Of a DNA stretch of 64,000 nt, positions 20,315 to 31,187 are shown piece by piece. The number at the start of each line of letters is the position of its first letter. The stretch's first letter is position 1. A model generated the notes under the pieces. It was not told the DNA's origin. It saw only the letters and a program-made list of their open reading frames with translations, and ran no database searches. The position numbers were made by a program, and so were the translations under genes. This DNA is from Rheinheimera hassiensis (GTDB lineage Bacteria; Pseudomonadota; Gammaproteobacteria; Enterobacterales; Alteromonadaceae), in assembly GCF_022436675.1 (NCBI RefSeq), contig NZ_JAKUJZ010000004.1:1-64000 (forward strand), given 5' to 3'.

Positions 20315-21193
20315 ATGAATCAAAGTTATAGTCGGGGCTCGTCATTGCCACTGCGGCTTTTTCTGGCCGTAGTGTGCAGTGCTGGGCTGATGTTTCTGGA
20401 TCGTTACACCGACAGTTCAACCCAGCTTCGCAGTTATCTTACTACCGCAGTAAGCCCGTTGTTTTATGTCGCCAGCTTACCGGAAACACTGTTTTCCGGC
20501 GCGTCAGAACAATTTATGTCGCAGCAGGCTGTGCTGGACGAAAACGCCCGTTTAAAAGAAACCCTGCTGCAACAAAGTGGCCAGCTGCAGCTATTGCGCT
20601 ATTTACAGCAAGAGAATGAAAAACTGCGCGCTTTGCTGGGATCTTCGGCGGTGATTGAAGATAAGCGATTGGTTGCAGAAGTGCTGGCGGTGTACAGCCA
20701 TCCGTTCAGCCATCAGGTAGTGCTGAATAAAGGCACCAAAGATGGTGTAACCGAGCATCAGGCGGTGATTGATGATCAGGGTATCGTTGGCCAGATAGTG
20801 AGTGTAGGCCCTACCAGCAGCCGGGCACTGCTTATTTCCGATAATACCCACGCTATTGCCGTGCGGGCAGAACGTACAGGTGTTCGTGCTATTGTTGAAG
20901 GCCTGGGCCAGTGGGACGCACTGCGGGTGATGCACCTGCCACACAGTACGGATATCCGCGAAGGCGACAGATTACTGACCTCCGGCCTGGATGGCCGCTT
21001 TCCGGAAGGGTATCCGGTAGCCCGGGTGTCAAAAATAAGCCAGGATGCCAGCCAGCCCTTTATGGTGGTGTATGCCGAGCCTTACGCCTTACTCGATCGC
21101 ATCCGCCATGTACTGCTGTTATCCAATACGCCGCGCATGCCTGAGCAGCCAGAAGAACCAGCAGCTGGCGCTGCACCACAGGAGCAACCCTGA
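20315..21193 (+). CDS. mreC: Rod-shape determining protein MreC
   Basis: 292 aa. An N-terminal membrane helix (~15-32) is followed by a coiled coil (~68-110) and a beta-barrel domain (KGTKDGVTEHQAVIDDQGIVGQI). It links MreB to the periplasmic wall synthases. Its final base overlaps the mreD start (TGATG). Confidence 0.95.
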   Translation: MNQSYSRGSSLPLRLFLAVVCSAGLMFLDRYTDSSTQLRSYLTTAVSPLFYVASLPETLFSGASEQFMSQQAVLDENARLKETLLQQSGQLQLLRYLQQENEKLRALLGSSAVIEDKRLVAEVLAVYSHPFSHQVVLNKGTKDGVTEHQAVIDDQGIVGQIVSVGPTSSRALLISDNTHAIAVRAERTGVRAIVEGLGQWDALRVMHLPHSTDIREGDRLLTSGLDGRFPEGYPVARVSKISQDASQPFMVVYAEPYALLDRIRHVLLLSNTPRMPEQPEEPAAGAAPQEQP

Positions 21194-21675
21194 TGCGAAA
21201 AGCTGGCCGCATAGGCTTTATTTATCTGTCATTGTTTGTGGCACTGATCCTGACCGTGATGCCTATGCCACAACTGGTAAAACTGGCCCGGCCCGACTGG
21301 GTACTGCTGGTACTGATGTACTGGACAATGGCGCTACCACAGCGGATCAGCGTTGGCACCGCGTTTTTCAGCGGTTTTATCGTTGATGTGCTGGTAGGTA
21401 CTGTACTGGGTGTGAATGCCCTGGCATTTTCCGTGGTAATTTTTATTGTTGCCCAGCACCACCTGAAAATACGTAATTTCTCTATAGTGCAGCAGTCTTT
21501 ACTGCTGGGGTTACTGTTGGCGCTGTATCAGTTACTGCTATTCTGGCTTAGTCATTTTCTTACCGGCGTGTACTTTATGCCGCAATATCTGTGGCCGGTT
21601 GTTACTGGTATGCTGGTATGGCCCTGGTTGTTCTGGTTACTGCGGCGCTATCGCCGACAGCTGAAAATTCAATGA
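21193..21675 (+). CDS. mreD: Rod-shape determining membrane protein MreD
   Basis: 160 aa with five to six hydrophobic segments. The region RPDWVLLVLMYWTMALP is typical of gammaproteobacterial MreD. Its stop overlaps the ATG of maf (ATGA). Confidence 0.93.
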   Translation: MRKAGRIGFIYLSLFVALILTVMPMPQLVKLARPDWVLLVLMYWTMALPQRISVGTAFFSGFIVDVLVGTVLGVNALAFSVVIFIVAQHHLKIRNFSIVQQSLLLGLLLALYQLLLFWLSHFLTGVYFMPQYLWPVVTGMLVWPWLFWLLRRYRRQLKIQ

Positions 21676-22247
21676 GTTATCCACGTATTGCCTTAGCCTC
21701 TTCCTCTCCACGCCGGCGTGAATTGCTGGCGCAGCTCGGTGTAGATTTTCAGCTGGTGAAAGCTGATATTGATGAAACCCCCTACCCAAATGAAGCCCCC
21801 AGGCTGTATGTTACCCGCTTAGCGCGGCAGAAAGCGCTGGCCGGGCTGGCACGTCTAACCACCGACATGCCGGTGCTGGGTGCTGATACGATAGTGGTAG
21901 CCAATAACGAGATTTTGGGTAAACCAGCCGATTTTGCCGAGTTTAACCGGACTATGCAGTTGTTGTCCGGCCGCTGCCATAAAGTTATGACCGCCGTTGC
22001 GCTGGTAAGCCGCGAACGCACTTTGCAGCAGTTGGTGTGTACTGAAGTGTATTTCAGAACGTTAACAGCACGGGATATTGACAGCTACTGGCAAAGTGGC
22101 GAGCCGCACGATAAAGCCGGCGGTTACGGTATCCAGGGGCTGGCAGCAAAGTTTGTCCAACGCATTAATGGCAGTTACACCGCAGTAGTGGGCCTGCCAT
22201 TATGTGAAACCGAACAATTATTACAGCAGTGGCAGGAGCCGGTATGA
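21672..22247 (+). CDS. maf: Maf-family nucleoside triphosphate pyrophosphatase (YhdE-like)
   Basis: 191 aa from ATG 21672. The N-terminal ALASSSPRRRELL and GADTIVV motifs are those of Maf proteins. The position after mreD matches YhdE, which hydrolyses dTTP/UTP and modified forms. A longer upstream ORF is only mreD read in another frame. The stop overlaps the rng ATG. Confidence 0.92.
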   Translation: MSYPRIALASSSPRRRELLAQLGVDFQLVKADIDETPYPNEAPRLYVTRLARQKALAGLARLTTDMPVLGADTIVVANNEILGKPADFAEFNRTMQLLSGRCHKVMTAVALVSRERTLQQLVCTEVYFRTLTARDIDSYWQSGEPHDKAGGYGIQGLAAKFVQRINGSYTAVVGLPLCETEQLLQQWQEPV

Positions 22248-23710
22248 GCGCAGAACTACTACTGAATGTGACACCCAGTGAAACCCGGGTTGCCCTGATA
22301 GAAAATGGTGTATTGCAGGAGCTGCATATAGAACGCCAGGCCAAACTGGGTTTGGTTGGTAATATGTATGTCGGTAAAGTTAGCCGGGTGTTGCCCGGTA
22401 TGCAGGCTGCTTTTGTTGATATCGGCCTGGATAAAGCCGCGTTTTTACATGCCTCAGACATAGTGCAGCACGATACTCTGGCCGAGCTGGAAGCCAAACC
22501 GGCGGCGAGCAAGGATATCCGCGTACTGGTGCGCGAGGGACAGTATTTGTTGGTGCAGGTGGTAAAAGATCCGCTGGGCACCAAAGGCGCACGTTTAACC
22601 ACCGACATTACTTTACCGTCGCGTTATCTGGTGTTTATGCCTGGCTCACCGCATGTCGGGGTATCGCAGCGGCTGGAAAGCGAAAGTGAGCGGCAGCGGT
22701 TAAAAGATATTGTCAGCCAGAACCTGGACGACAGCGGTGGTTTTATTGTCCGCACTGCGGCCGAAGGTGCTGGCGCTGAAGAGCTGGCGCAAGACGCTAA
22801 GTTTCTGAAGAAGCTTTGGGCCAAAATTATTAAACGCAAACAAAAAACCCGTAAAGAAGGCGTGGTATACGAAGATTTAACCCTGACGTATCGCATTCTA
22901 CGTGATTTTGTCGGCGCCGATCTTGAGCGAATACGGGTAGATTCCAAGATAACCTTTCAGCAGCTGACCGCTTTTTGTGAAGAGTTTATTCCGCATTTAT
23001 CGCCGTTACTGGAGTACTACCCCGGCGAGCGGCCGATTTTTGACATGTTTGATGTTGAAAATGAAATTCAGCGCGCGCTGGAGCGCAAAGTGCCGCTAAA
23101 AAGCGGTGGTTACTTGATTATCGACCAAACCGAAGCAATGACTACGATAGATGTTAACACCGGCGCTTTTGTCGGCCATCGTAATCTGGAAGAAACCATT
23201 TTCAACACCAATACTGAAGCCACTCAGGCCATTGCCCGCCAGTTGCGGCTACGTAATCTGGGCGGCATTATTATTATCGACTTTATTGATATGCAAAGCG
23301 CCGAGCATAAACGCCGGGTGTTTCACAGTTTAGAGCTGGCGCTGGCACGCGACAGAGCCAAAACCAATATTCACGGCTTCTCGGCGTTGGGCCTGGTAGA
23401 GATGACCCGTAAAAGAACCCGCGAAAGCCTGGAACATATCCTCTGTTCAGAGTGTCATGTATGTAAGGGGCGCGGCAGCTTAAAAACCGTTGAAACGGTA
23501 TGTTTTGAAGTGCTGCGCGAAATTGTCCGGGTAAACCGCGCCTATGCCGCCGACAAATTTGTCGTATATGTGTCGCCGGCCGTAAAAGACGCCTTAACCA
23601 ACGACGAGTTTCACAGCCTGGCCGAAGTGCAGGTGTTTATTGGTAAACAAATCAGTATTCACACTGAGCCTTTATACACACAGGAACAATTTGATGTGGT
23701 GATGATGTAG
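22244..23710 (+). CDS. rng: Ribonuclease G
   Basis: 488 aa from ATG 22244. N-terminal S1 domain (NMYVGKVSRVLPGMQAAFVD), then the RNase E/G catalytic core with the DVNTG and DFIDM motifs, whose Asp residues bind Mg2+. The Zn-link CX2C is present as CSECHVCKGRG. It processes 16S rRNA 5' ends and some mRNAs. It lacks the long C-terminal scaffold of RNase E. Confidence 0.96.
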   Translation: MSAELLLNVTPSETRVALIENGVLQELHIERQAKLGLVGNMYVGKVSRVLPGMQAAFVDIGLDKAAFLHASDIVQHDTLAELEAKPAASKDIRVLVREGQYLLVQVVKDPLGTKGARLTTDITLPSRYLVFMPGSPHVGVSQRLESESERQRLKDIVSQNLDDSGGFIVRTAAEGAGAEELAQDAKFLKKLWAKIIKRKQKTRKEGVVYEDLTLTYRILRDFVGADLERIRVDSKITFQQLTAFCEEFIPHLSPLLEYYPGERPIFDMFDVENEIQRALERKVPLKSGGYLIIDQTEAMTTIDVNTGAFVGHRNLEETIFNTNTEATQAIARQLRLRNLGGIIIIDFIDMQSAEHKRRVFHSLELALARDRAKTNIHGFSALGLVEMTRKRTRESLEHILCSECHVCKGRGSLKTVETVCFEVLREIVRVNRAYAADKFVVYVSPAVKDALTNDEFHSLAEVQVFIGKQISIHTEPLYTQEQFDVVMM

Positions 23711-26700
23711 TGCAACGCACAAAACGGCTATGTTTTTATTGTTTGCATAAGTTCTGGCTGGCACTGGCTGTTACGCTGGTGCTGCTGGCTGTGTCGATCT
23801 CCGTTTTGCGTTACACCCTGCCACATGCCGACAGTTACAAGCACCATATTGAACAGCTTATCAGCAACCGTTATGGCGCCGATGTTAGCATTGGTGAGCT
23901 TAGTGCCGGCTGGCAAAAGTATGGCCCGGCGCTGTTGTTGCGCGATGTTAAGCTGCTTGATAGCGCCGGGCAGTTGCAACTGAATATCAGTGAAACCCGG
24001 GTGCGGCTGGATTTTTGGCGCAGCCTGAGAAACTGGCAACTGACAGCCAGGCATTTTGAGCTGAGCGGCCTGCAATACTATGTTGATGCCGACAGCCTGC
24101 TAAGCAGTGAAGGCGCCACGGCCTTAGACAGCGCCCCTGTTTTTGCTGCGCTGGAACAATTGTTTTTTCAGCAACTGACCTATTTCTCCGTGGTAGACAG
24201 CCAACTGGTGCTGCAAAATGACGACAATCCGGATCTGGTTGTCGATATTAAACAGCTGGACTGGGCCAATCGCGGTAACCGGCACCAGGGCTACGGCGAT
24301 TTAGCACTGGCCGGTGTTACCGCCAATACGGTGTCGTTTATCCTCGATTTACATGGCGATACGCTGGACAGCTCCACCGGCCAGCTGTATCTGGAAAGCG
24401 ACAAGCTGGACGTACTGCCATGGTTTCGAACCCTGTTACCACCCAGCCAGAAACTGGAGCAAGCCAGCATCAATTTTAAAGCCTGGGGCCAGGTAGACAA
24501 AGGTTTGCTGCAGCGGATACAGGTAGAACTGGCTAATAACAGCTTAAGCTGGCACCGCGGTGATACCGCGCATAGCCTGCAACTGGGGCCGGGGCAGTTG
24601 TTATGGCAACCGGCAGCGGATGGCTGGGTAGTGCATTCCGGGCCGCTAACCCTGTCTGATCAGCAACAGCAATGGCATGGGCTGGAGTTTCAGCTACAGC
24701 GCAACGAGCAACAGTGGCTGGGCCAGGTAAATAATTTTTCGCTCAATGCCATCACGCCATTGGCGAACCTGCTGGCAGACGATATCAGCATATTGCAAAA
24801 ACTGGTGGCTTATCAGCCCGCCGGCGACGTGCAACAGTTACAATGGCGCTTTGCCGATCAGCAGTGGCAGTTGCAAGGCCGGTTAGACAATGTCAGCTCG
24901 GTGGCGCAGGGCGATATTCCCGGTGTCAGTAATATGCGCGGCGATTTTATTGCTACACCAACGCTGGCCAGAATCCAGCTTGATAGTTTAGGCGGTGAAC
25001 TAAGCTGGGATGGCCTGTTCAGTGAGGCCACCGCGTACGATGTGTTATCTGCCCGGATATTGTTGCACAAAGAGGCCGCTAACTGGCAGCTGAGCATTCC
25101 TTCACTAAGCCTTCACAGCGCCGATTTGCAGTTAGACGCCAGTATCAAATTAACCGACGAGTTAAGTATTCTGGCACGGTTGCAGCAACTGGATGCCAGC
25201 CGGGCAGCGCATTATTTTCCGCAGCGGTATATGCCACAGAGTGCACGCAAATATCTGAGCGGCGCTATTGTCAGTGGCCGGGTGAATGAAGCAACGATGC
25301 TGTGGCAGGGTAAACCGGCCGAGTTTCCTTATACCGAACAACAAGGCGTGTTTCAGGTGCTGACAAAACTGGAACAAGGGCGCTTTGCTTTCGCCCCCGA
25401 CTGGCCGCAAATAGAAGGTTTAAGCGCGCAGTTATGGTTTGAAAATGCAGCCATGGCCATTCAGTCAGAAGCGGGCAGTTTAAACGGCATCGAGCTTGAG
25501 CAAGGCGTTAGCGCCGTAATCCCGGATCTATTTGATGCGCAAACCCTGGATATTCATATTCAGCGCCGCGTAGAAGCCAGTGCTGTCAGCGCATTAATGC
25601 AGCAATCGCCGCTGCGTGACAGTATTGGCAAAACACTGCAGCACCTCGGTGCGCAAGGGCTGGCCGAGGGCGATGTCACGCTGGCTGTTAGCCTGAAGCA
25701 GCCCCAAGTGCTGGCAAGCGGCACAGTGAGCTTTGCTGACGCCAGCCTTAACCTGCAAGCCCCGGCAATGCAGGTGCAGCAGCTAACAGGCAGCTTAAGC
25801 TTTGCAAATGACAAAATTCGCGCAGATAAACTGCAGCTAAGCTGGCGCGGCCTGCCGGTTACTGCCGCACTACAGGGTGAGAATACTGCCGATGGTTACC
25901 AGCTGGCACTGCAGTTAAATGGCGCTCAGGACAGCCAGCAATTACTGCAGGCATTGCATGCGCCAGCGGCTACCCTGGTGGCCGGTACAACCGACTGGCA
26001 GTTGCAGCTGGCGCTGAACTTGGCAGCGGACGACATAAATTATCAGGCGCAGCTGAGCAGCAATTTGCAAAACACCGCTTTGCTGCTGCCTGCACCCTAT
26101 AGCAAAACTGCAGATGAAAGCGCAGAGTTAACGCTGACGGTAACCGGCAACAGCGCGCAATCGGCCATAGCGCTTGGCTATGCTCAACAAAAAGATGCTC
26201 AACAGAATGACGCCCGGCGGCTGCACTTTAATGCTTTATTGCAACACGACACCCAGCAATTACGCCGCGCTCATCTTAGCCTGGGTCAGCAAGAACCCGC
26301 ACCGGCCGCAGATGAGTTTACCATCAGCATTAACTTACCTGAGCTGGATTTTCTGGCCTGGTTTGATGTTATCAAGCAACAGCTGGATGCCAGCGCCAGT
26401 GATAGCGAGCAGCAATTTTTTCCGCGGTTGGCTCAGGTGCGCGGTAAAGTAGCGCAACTGGACGTAGCGCCGGGAGTAAGACTGCACAATACCGTGTTCG
26501 ATGCAGAGCAACAGCCGGATCACTGGCAATTACAGTTAAATGGCACCGAGCTGGCCAGCCGCTGGCAATTTAGCAAAGACTGGCAGCAGCAGGGTATTGT
26601 TGCTGCCTTTGACTACCTGCACCTGCCAATAAGTGAAACGGTCAGTGCCAGTGAGCAGGCCGCCAAAGTAACCGAAAAGCTGGCGCTGACGGCGCAGCGC

Positions 26701-27615
26701 TGGTTGTTAGAATTGCCACCGCTAAGCGTAAGCTGTGCCGATTGCAGCATGGGTAACTACCGCTTTGGCCAGGTTAGCGCCAAAGCCCATAGCACCGCGC
26801 AGCGCTGGCAGCTTACTGAGCTTAGTGCACTTTACAAAAGACATCAGCTAAAGGTGCAGGGGTTTTGGCAGAACGACGGCGATGCTGGTGTCAGTGAATT
26901 TACCGGCCAGCTGCAAAGCCCGAATATTGGCGCCATGCTGAACGAATTTCAGCTGACATCTGCCATTGCCGGCAGCAGTGCTGACATTCAGTTTGCACTG
27001 AACTGGCCTGGTGCGCCTAACCAGTATGCTGTGGCCGATTTATCCGGCAATGTGAGTTATACGCTGGGCGAGGGGTCGTTAACTGAAGTTAGCGATCAGG
27101 GTTCACGTTTGTTCTCTATTTTTAGTCTCGATTCGCTGGTGCGTAAACTGCGGCTGGATTTTCGTGATGTGTTTGCCAAAGGCTTTTTTTACAACAAAAT
27201 GAGCGGTAATCTGGCTCTCGCCAAAGGCGTAGCACAAACCAGTGATGCCAGTATTGACGGCGTGCCGGGCAATTTACAAATTCAGGGTTATGCCGATCTG
27301 GTGAGCAAAAAACTGGATTACCAAATGGCGTTTTCACCCAAAGTGACCTCCAGTTTACCGGTGATTATTGCCTGGATGGTAAATCCGGCTACCGGGCTGG
27401 CAGCACTGGCGCTGGATGAAGTGTTTCAAAGTGCAGAGGTAATTTCGAAAATTAACTTTACCGTTACCGGCAGTTTTGACAAACCCGTGGTTACCGAAGT
27501 AAACCGTCACAGTACCGAAATACCGGTACCGGTGCGCGTTGCCCAGCCCGAGGCGATTATACAGTTGCCGGCAGCAACGCAGCCTGAAACCGACAGGAAT
27601 AAACCGCATGGCTAA
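23710..27615 (+). CDS. yhdP: YhdP, large AsmA-like envelope protein
   Basis: 1301 aa. One N-terminal membrane helix (~15-35) is followed by a very long beta-rich, repeat-like periplasmic region and a C-terminal AsmA/DUF3971-type end (GDVSYTLGEGSL-like). YhdP, TamB and YdbH are thought to carry phospholipid to the outer membrane. GTG 23710 overlaps the rng stop. The gene is very Gln-rich, as are its neighbours. Confidence 0.9.
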   Translation: MQRTKRLCFYCLHKFWLALAVTLVLLAVSISVLRYTLPHADSYKHHIEQLISNRYGADVSIGELSAGWQKYGPALLLRDVKLLDSAGQLQLNISETRVRLDFWRSLRNWQLTARHFELSGLQYYVDADSLLSSEGATALDSAPVFAALEQLFFQQLTYFSVVDSQLVLQNDDNPDLVVDIKQLDWANRGNRHQGYGDLALAGVTANTVSFILDLHGDTLDSSTGQLYLESDKLDVLPWFRTLLPPSQKLEQASINFKAWGQVDKGLLQRIQVELANNSLSWHRGDTAHSLQLGPGQLLWQPAADGWVVHSGPLTLSDQQQQWHGLEFQLQRNEQQWLGQVNNFSLNAITPLANLLADDISILQKLVAYQPAGDVQQLQWRFADQQWQLQGRLDNVSSVAQGDIPGVSNMRGDFIATPTLARIQLDSLGGELSWDGLFSEATAYDVLSARILLHKEAANWQLSIPSLSLHSADLQLDASIKLTDELSILARLQQLDASRAAHYFPQRYMPQSARKYLSGAIVSGRVNEATMLWQGKPAEFPYTEQQGVFQVLTKLEQGRFAFAPDWPQIEGLSAQLWFENAAMAIQSEAGSLNGIELEQGVSAVIPDLFDAQTLDIHIQRRVEASAVSALMQQSPLRDSIGKTLQHLGAQGLAEGDVTLAVSLKQPQVLASGTVSFADASLNLQAPAMQVQQLTGSLSFANDKIRADKLQLSWRGLPVTAALQGENTADGYQLALQLNGAQDSQQLLQALHAPAATLVAGTTDWQLQLALNLAADDINYQAQLSSNLQNTALLLPAPYSKTADESAELTLTVTGNSAQSAIALGYAQQKDAQQNDARRLHFNALLQHDTQQLRRAHLSLGQQEPAPAADEFTISINLPELDFLAWFDVIKQQLDASASDSEQQFFPRLAQVRGKVAQLDVAPGVRLHNTVFDAEQQPDHWQLQLNGTELASRWQFSKDWQQQGIVAAFDYLHLPISETVSASEQAAKVTEKLALTAQRWLLELPPLSVSCADCSMGNYRFGQVSAKAHSTAQRWQLTELSALYKRHQLKVQGFWQNDGDAGVSEFTGQLQSPNIGAMLNEFQLTSAIAGSSADIQFALNWPGAPNQYAVADLSGNVSYTLGEGSLTEVSDQGSRLFSIFSLDSLVRKLRLDFRDVFAKGFFYNKMSGNLALAKGVAQTSDASIDGVPGNLQIQGYADLVSKKLDYQMAFSPKVTSSLPVIIAWMVNPATGLAALALDEVFQSAEVISKINFTVTGSFDKPVVTEVNRHSTEIPVPVRVAQPEAIIQLPAATQPETDRNKPHG

Positions 27616-28453
27616 CTGGCGTGTATCGGCCATTCAGCTAACCAGCACACCTGATCCTGCACAAAACCTGGCGCAGGTAGCACTGTACTTGCAACAGCTG
27701 GCAGATACTTATGCCGACGGCCTGCCGCATTTAGTGGCCCTGCCCGAATGCTTTGCCGTGTTTGGCGGACGTGATGGCCTGCAATTGCAGTATCAGGCAC
27801 CGCTGGGGCAGGGGGTTATTCAGCAAGGCTGTGCTGCACTGGCCAAACAGTTTGGCGTGTATTTACTGGCAGGCTCTTTACCCACCAGCAGCCCAGAGCC
27901 GCAACGTTTCAGTGCCAGCAGTATTTTATTTGCGCCGGATGGCAGCATAGTGGCCGATTACCAGAAAATGCATTTATTTGATGTCGAAGTGAGTGACAGC
28001 ACCGGCAGTTACCGCGAATCGGCCAGCACCTATCCGGGACAGAAAATCACGCTGGTGGAACTGGCTGAGTTAAAGCTTGGCCTGACTATATGCTATGATG
28101 TGCGTTTTGCAGGCTTGGCGCAGGCGCTAGCCGGTAAGGGCATGAACCTGCTGACAGTGCCATCGGCTTTTACGAAAGTTACCGGCGAGGCGCACTGGCA
28201 TACGTTGCTAAGAGCGCGGGCGATAGAAAACCAGTGCTTTGTGCTGGCGCCAAACCAAACCGGCGTGCATGCCAATGGCCGTGAAACTTACGGTCACAGC
28301 CTGATTATCGATCCCTGGGGCCGGATACTGGCCGATGCCGGTACTGCAACGGGCTGGGTATCAGCAACAATAGATTTAACTGACGTTGTGCAGCTGCGGC
28401 AAAGCATGCCGCTGGCGCAACATAACCGATTTAACAGTGAGCTCAAACCATGA
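27608..28453 (+). CDS. Nitrilase-superfamily C-N hydrolase
   Basis: 281 aa from ATG 27608, overlapping yhdP. The Glu-Lys-Cys triad is visible: E in ALPECFAV, K in [11 protein letters not shown] in LTICYDVRF. Close relatives act as omega-amidase or deaminated-glutathione amidase. The substrate cannot be told from sequence. A yhdP-nitrilase-tldD order is common in gammaproteobacteria. Confidence 0.88.
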   Translation: MANWRVSAIQLTSTPDPAQNLAQVALYLQQLADTYADGLPHLVALPECFAVFGGRDGLQLQYQAPLGQGVIQQGCAALAKQFGVYLLAGSLPTSSPEPQRFSASSILFAPDGSIVADYQKMHLFDVEVSDSTGSYRESASTYPGQKITLVELAELKLGLTICYDVRFAGLAQALAGKGMNLLTVPSAFTKVTGEAHWHTLLRARAIENQCFVLAPNQTGVHANGRETYGHSLIIDPWGRILADAGTATGWVSATIDLTDVVQLRQSMPLAQHNRFNSELKP

Positions 28454-29892
28454 CTGCACCAGAGCAGAACCTGATCACCGCTTCCGAGCTGACCGCTGCT
28501 GATTTACAGCAAACGCTGGGCTATTTATTTGACCATCAGCTCGACTTTGCTGATTTGTATTTTCAATCCAGCGTGCATGAATCCTGGGTGCTGGAAGACG
28601 GTTTAGTTAAAGATGGCTCTTTTAATATTGAACGTGGTGTGGGCGTGCGCGCTATCAGCGGTGAAAAAACCGGTTTTGCCTACGCAGACACCATTAGCGC
28701 TGCGGCATTAAAACAGGCCGCGACAGCGGCGCGTGGCATAGCCGCACAGGGCCAGAACGGCAGTGTCAAAGCCTTTAGCAAAAGCAGTAACAGCAATATC
28801 TATTTGCCATGCGAGCCGCTGCAAAGCTTAACCAATACCGATAAAGTGGCTCTGCTGCACCAGATTGAAGCCTATATCCGCACGCTGGATAACCGCGCCG
28901 AACAGGTGATGGTAAGTATCTCCGGCGTGTATGAAGAAATACTGGTGGCAGCTACCGATGGCACCTACGCCAGTGATATCCGTCCGCTGGTGCGGTTAAA
29001 CTGTTCCGTGTTGCTGCAACAGGGCGACCGGCGCGAGCGCGGCAGCGCCGGTGGTGGTGGCCGCACCGATTACAGTTACTTCTTTGAGCTTAGTGATGGC
29101 ACACCGCGCTGGCAGCACTATGCCCGTGAAGCCGTGCGCCAGGCTCAGGTTAATTTAACCGCCATAGATGCACCGGCCGGTACTATGCCGGTAGTGCTGG
29201 GCAGCGGCTGGCCGGGGGTATTACTGCACGAAGCCGTAGGCCATGGCCTGGAAGGCGATTTTAACCGTAAAGGTTCATCGACATTTTCTGGCCGTATTGG
29301 CGAGCAGGTGGCGTCGAAGCTGTGTACTATTGTCGATGACGGCACTTTGGCGCACCGCCGTGGCTCGCTGAATATTGATGATGAAGGCGTACCCAGCCAG
29401 CACAATGTGCTGATCGAAAACGGTGTTTTAAAAGGTTATATTCAGGACAAGCACAACGCCATGCTAATGGGTGTGGCACCAACCGGTAATGGCCGGCGCG
29501 AGTCGTTCGCTAATCTGCCGATGCCGCGGATGACTAACACCTATATGCTGGCCGGCCAGAGCGACCCGGCGGAGATTATCGCCAGCGTGAAAAAAGGCAT
29601 TTATGCGCCTAACTTTGGTGGTGGCCAGGTAGATATTACCTCCGGTAAGTTTGTGTTTTCGGCCTCTGAAGCCTACTTAATTGAAAACGGCAAAATTACT
29701 GCACCGATTAAAGGCGCAACCTTAATTGGTATGGGGCCGGAGGCCATGCAACAGGTATCAATGGTGGGGAACGACTTAGCGCTCGACGCCGGCGTAGGTG
29801 TGTGCGGTAAGCAGGGCCAGAGCGTACCGGTAGGTGTCGGCCAGCCGACATTAAAACTGGATGCCATTACCGTAGGTGGCACTCAGCACTAA
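28450..29892 (+). CDS. tldD: Metalloprotease TldD
   Basis: 480 aa. [11 protein letters not shown] carries the HExxxH zinc motif. With TldE/PmbA (encoded at 31825) it forms a heterodimeric peptidase that removes leader peptides and unfolded peptides. The start overlaps the nitrilase stop (ATGA). Confidence 0.95.
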   Translation: MTAPEQNLITASELTAADLQQTLGYLFDHQLDFADLYFQSSVHESWVLEDGLVKDGSFNIERGVGVRAISGEKTGFAYADTISAAALKQAATAARGIAAQGQNGSVKAFSKSSNSNIYLPCEPLQSLTNTDKVALLHQIEAYIRTLDNRAEQVMVSISGVYEEILVAATDGTYASDIRPLVRLNCSVLLQQGDRRERGSAGGGGRTDYSYFFELSDGTPRWQHYAREAVRQAQVNLTAIDAPAGTMPVVLGSGWPGVLLHEAVGHGLEGDFNRKGSSTFSGRIGEQVASKLCTIVDDGTLAHRRGSLNIDDEGVPSQHNVLIENGVLKGYIQDKHNAMLMGVAPTGNGRRESFANLPMPRMTNTYMLAGQSDPAEIIASVKKGIYAPNFGGGQVDITSGKFVFSASEAYLIENGKITAPIKGATLIGMGPEAMQQVSMVGNDLALDAGVGVCGKQGQSVPVGVGQPTLKLDAITVGGTQH

Positions 29893-29904
29893 ATAACAGG
29901 CAAA

Positions 29905-29920
29905 GCCGCTTTAAAGCGGC
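29905..29920. terminator. Palindromic hairpin after tldD
   Basis: GCCGCTTTAAAGCGGC is a perfect 16-nt palindrome 12 bp after the tldD stop, followed by ATTTAAA. It could be a weak terminator or an RNA processing hairpin between tldD and ilvE; the T tract is poor. Confidence 0.4.
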
Positions 29921-29955
29921 ATTTAAACCAAAACAACAGCAGGAAATAAAACAAG

Positions 29956-30951
29956 ATGGCAGCGTTTGGCACTGTGTTTGTCCCAGAGATGGTGATCTCC
30001 CGTTATGAACAATCCGGCTGGAGCCAGCCACAAATGGTTCCGGCTGACAGCATCAGCCTGCACCCGGGCGCGCATGTGCTGCACTATTCCAGCACCTGCT
30101 TTGAAGGCTTAAAGGCATTTCGCCACACTGATGGCGGCATTTATGTATTCCGCATGGACCGCAACGTCAACCGTTTGCAGCAAAGCAGCGAGCTGCTGTC
30201 TCTACCCAAAGTAGACGGCGCCATGCTAAACCGGATGATTCTGGATATTGTTAAGCATTATGCCGCAGATGTGCCGATGCCGCCGGGTTCTATGTATATC
30301 CGCCCGACGCATATCGGCACTGAGGCGTCTATCGGTAAAGCCGCCGCACCCAGCCTGGAATCCATGCTGTATGTGTTGTTATCACCGGTAGGTGATTATT
30401 TTGCCGGTGGCGCCAAGCCACTGCGCTTGCTACTGGAAGACAACGCCCGCTGTGCCGCCCATATGGGTATGGTGAAAAGTGGTGGTAACTATGCCAGTGC
30501 GCTGCAGCCCATTATGAAAGCCCGCGCCGCAGTGCAGGCCGATCAGGTGCTGTTTTGCCCTAATGGCGACGTACAGGAAACCGGCGCAGCTAACTTTTTG
30601 CTGATCGACGGCAACGAAATTATTACCAAAGCACTGGATAGCTCGTTCTTACACGGTGTAACCCGTGATTCTATTTTAACGCTGGCGCGCGACCGCGGTA
30701 TGAAAGTATCCGAGCGTGAGCTAACGGTAGATGAGCTGCTGGAGCGCGCAGCAAAACCGGGTACAGAAGCTGCTTTATCGGGCACTGCTGCGGTATTAAC
30801 GCCGGTGGGTACACTGATCCATAATGGCAAAGAATATCAGGTAGGCTCAGGTGAAGCTGGCAGCAGCACCAATGCGCTGCGCCAGGCACTAAATGATATT
30901 CAGTGGGGCAAGGCTGAAGATAAACATGGCTGGCTAACCAAAGTTTGTTAA
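29956..30951 (+). CDS. ilvE: Branched-chain amino acid aminotransferase
   Basis: 331 aa fold-type IV PLP aminotransferase. Motifs FEGLKAF, YIRPTHIGTE, MVKSGGNYA (Lys is the Schiff base candidate) and QETGAANFLLIDG place it in the longer, BAT-like group. It interconverts Leu/Ile/Val and their 2-oxo acids. Confidence 0.92.
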   Translation: MAAFGTVFVPEMVISRYEQSGWSQPQMVPADSISLHPGAHVLHYSSTCFEGLKAFRHTDGGIYVFRMDRNVNRLQQSSELLSLPKVDGAMLNRMILDIVKHYAADVPMPPGSMYIRPTHIGTEASIGKAAAPSLESMLYVLLSPVGDYFAGGAKPLRLLLEDNARCAAHMGMVKSGGNYASALQPIMKARAAVQADQVLFCPNGDVQETGAANFLLIDGNEIITKALDSSFLHGVTRDSILTLARDRGMKVSERELTVDELLERAAKPGTEAALSGTAAVLTPVGTLIHNGKEYQVGSGEAGSSTNALRQALNDIQWGKAEDKHGWLTKVC

Positions 30952-31019
30952 GCAGATCTTGTTAAACAAGGCTTGCTTGCTCAGATTGGGTTACCGCTGT
31001 GCTCGCCACAGTGGAATTC

Positions 31020-31087
31020 GGGGCAATCCTGCCCCTCATCTGGCGGGCCAGCTTGCGCTGAAGGCATTCGTTCCTGACGAATGCCTT
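31020..31087. repeat. Intergenic tandem hairpins (REP-like element)
   Basis: Between ilvE and yjgA there are two inverted repeats: GGGGCA (31020-31025) with TGCCCC (31030-31035), and an exact 11-bp pair AAGGCATTCGT (31061-31071) with ACGAATGCCTT (31077-31087). Neither has a T tract on the plus strand. Paired hairpins between convergent genes suggest a REP/BIME-like extragenic repeat; copy number elsewhere is unknown. Confidence 0.45.
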
Positions 31088-31187
31088 ACCCGCCTTCGCT
31101 AACGCGAAAATGGTCTGTGGCTGTGCGCAACGGCATCCCAATCAGGCTGTGTTAGCACAACGGAGTTGTAACACCAGCTAGCTCTAG

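Noticed and set aside
31061-31087. Rho-independent terminator
   Set aside because: A perfect stem but no T tract on either side.
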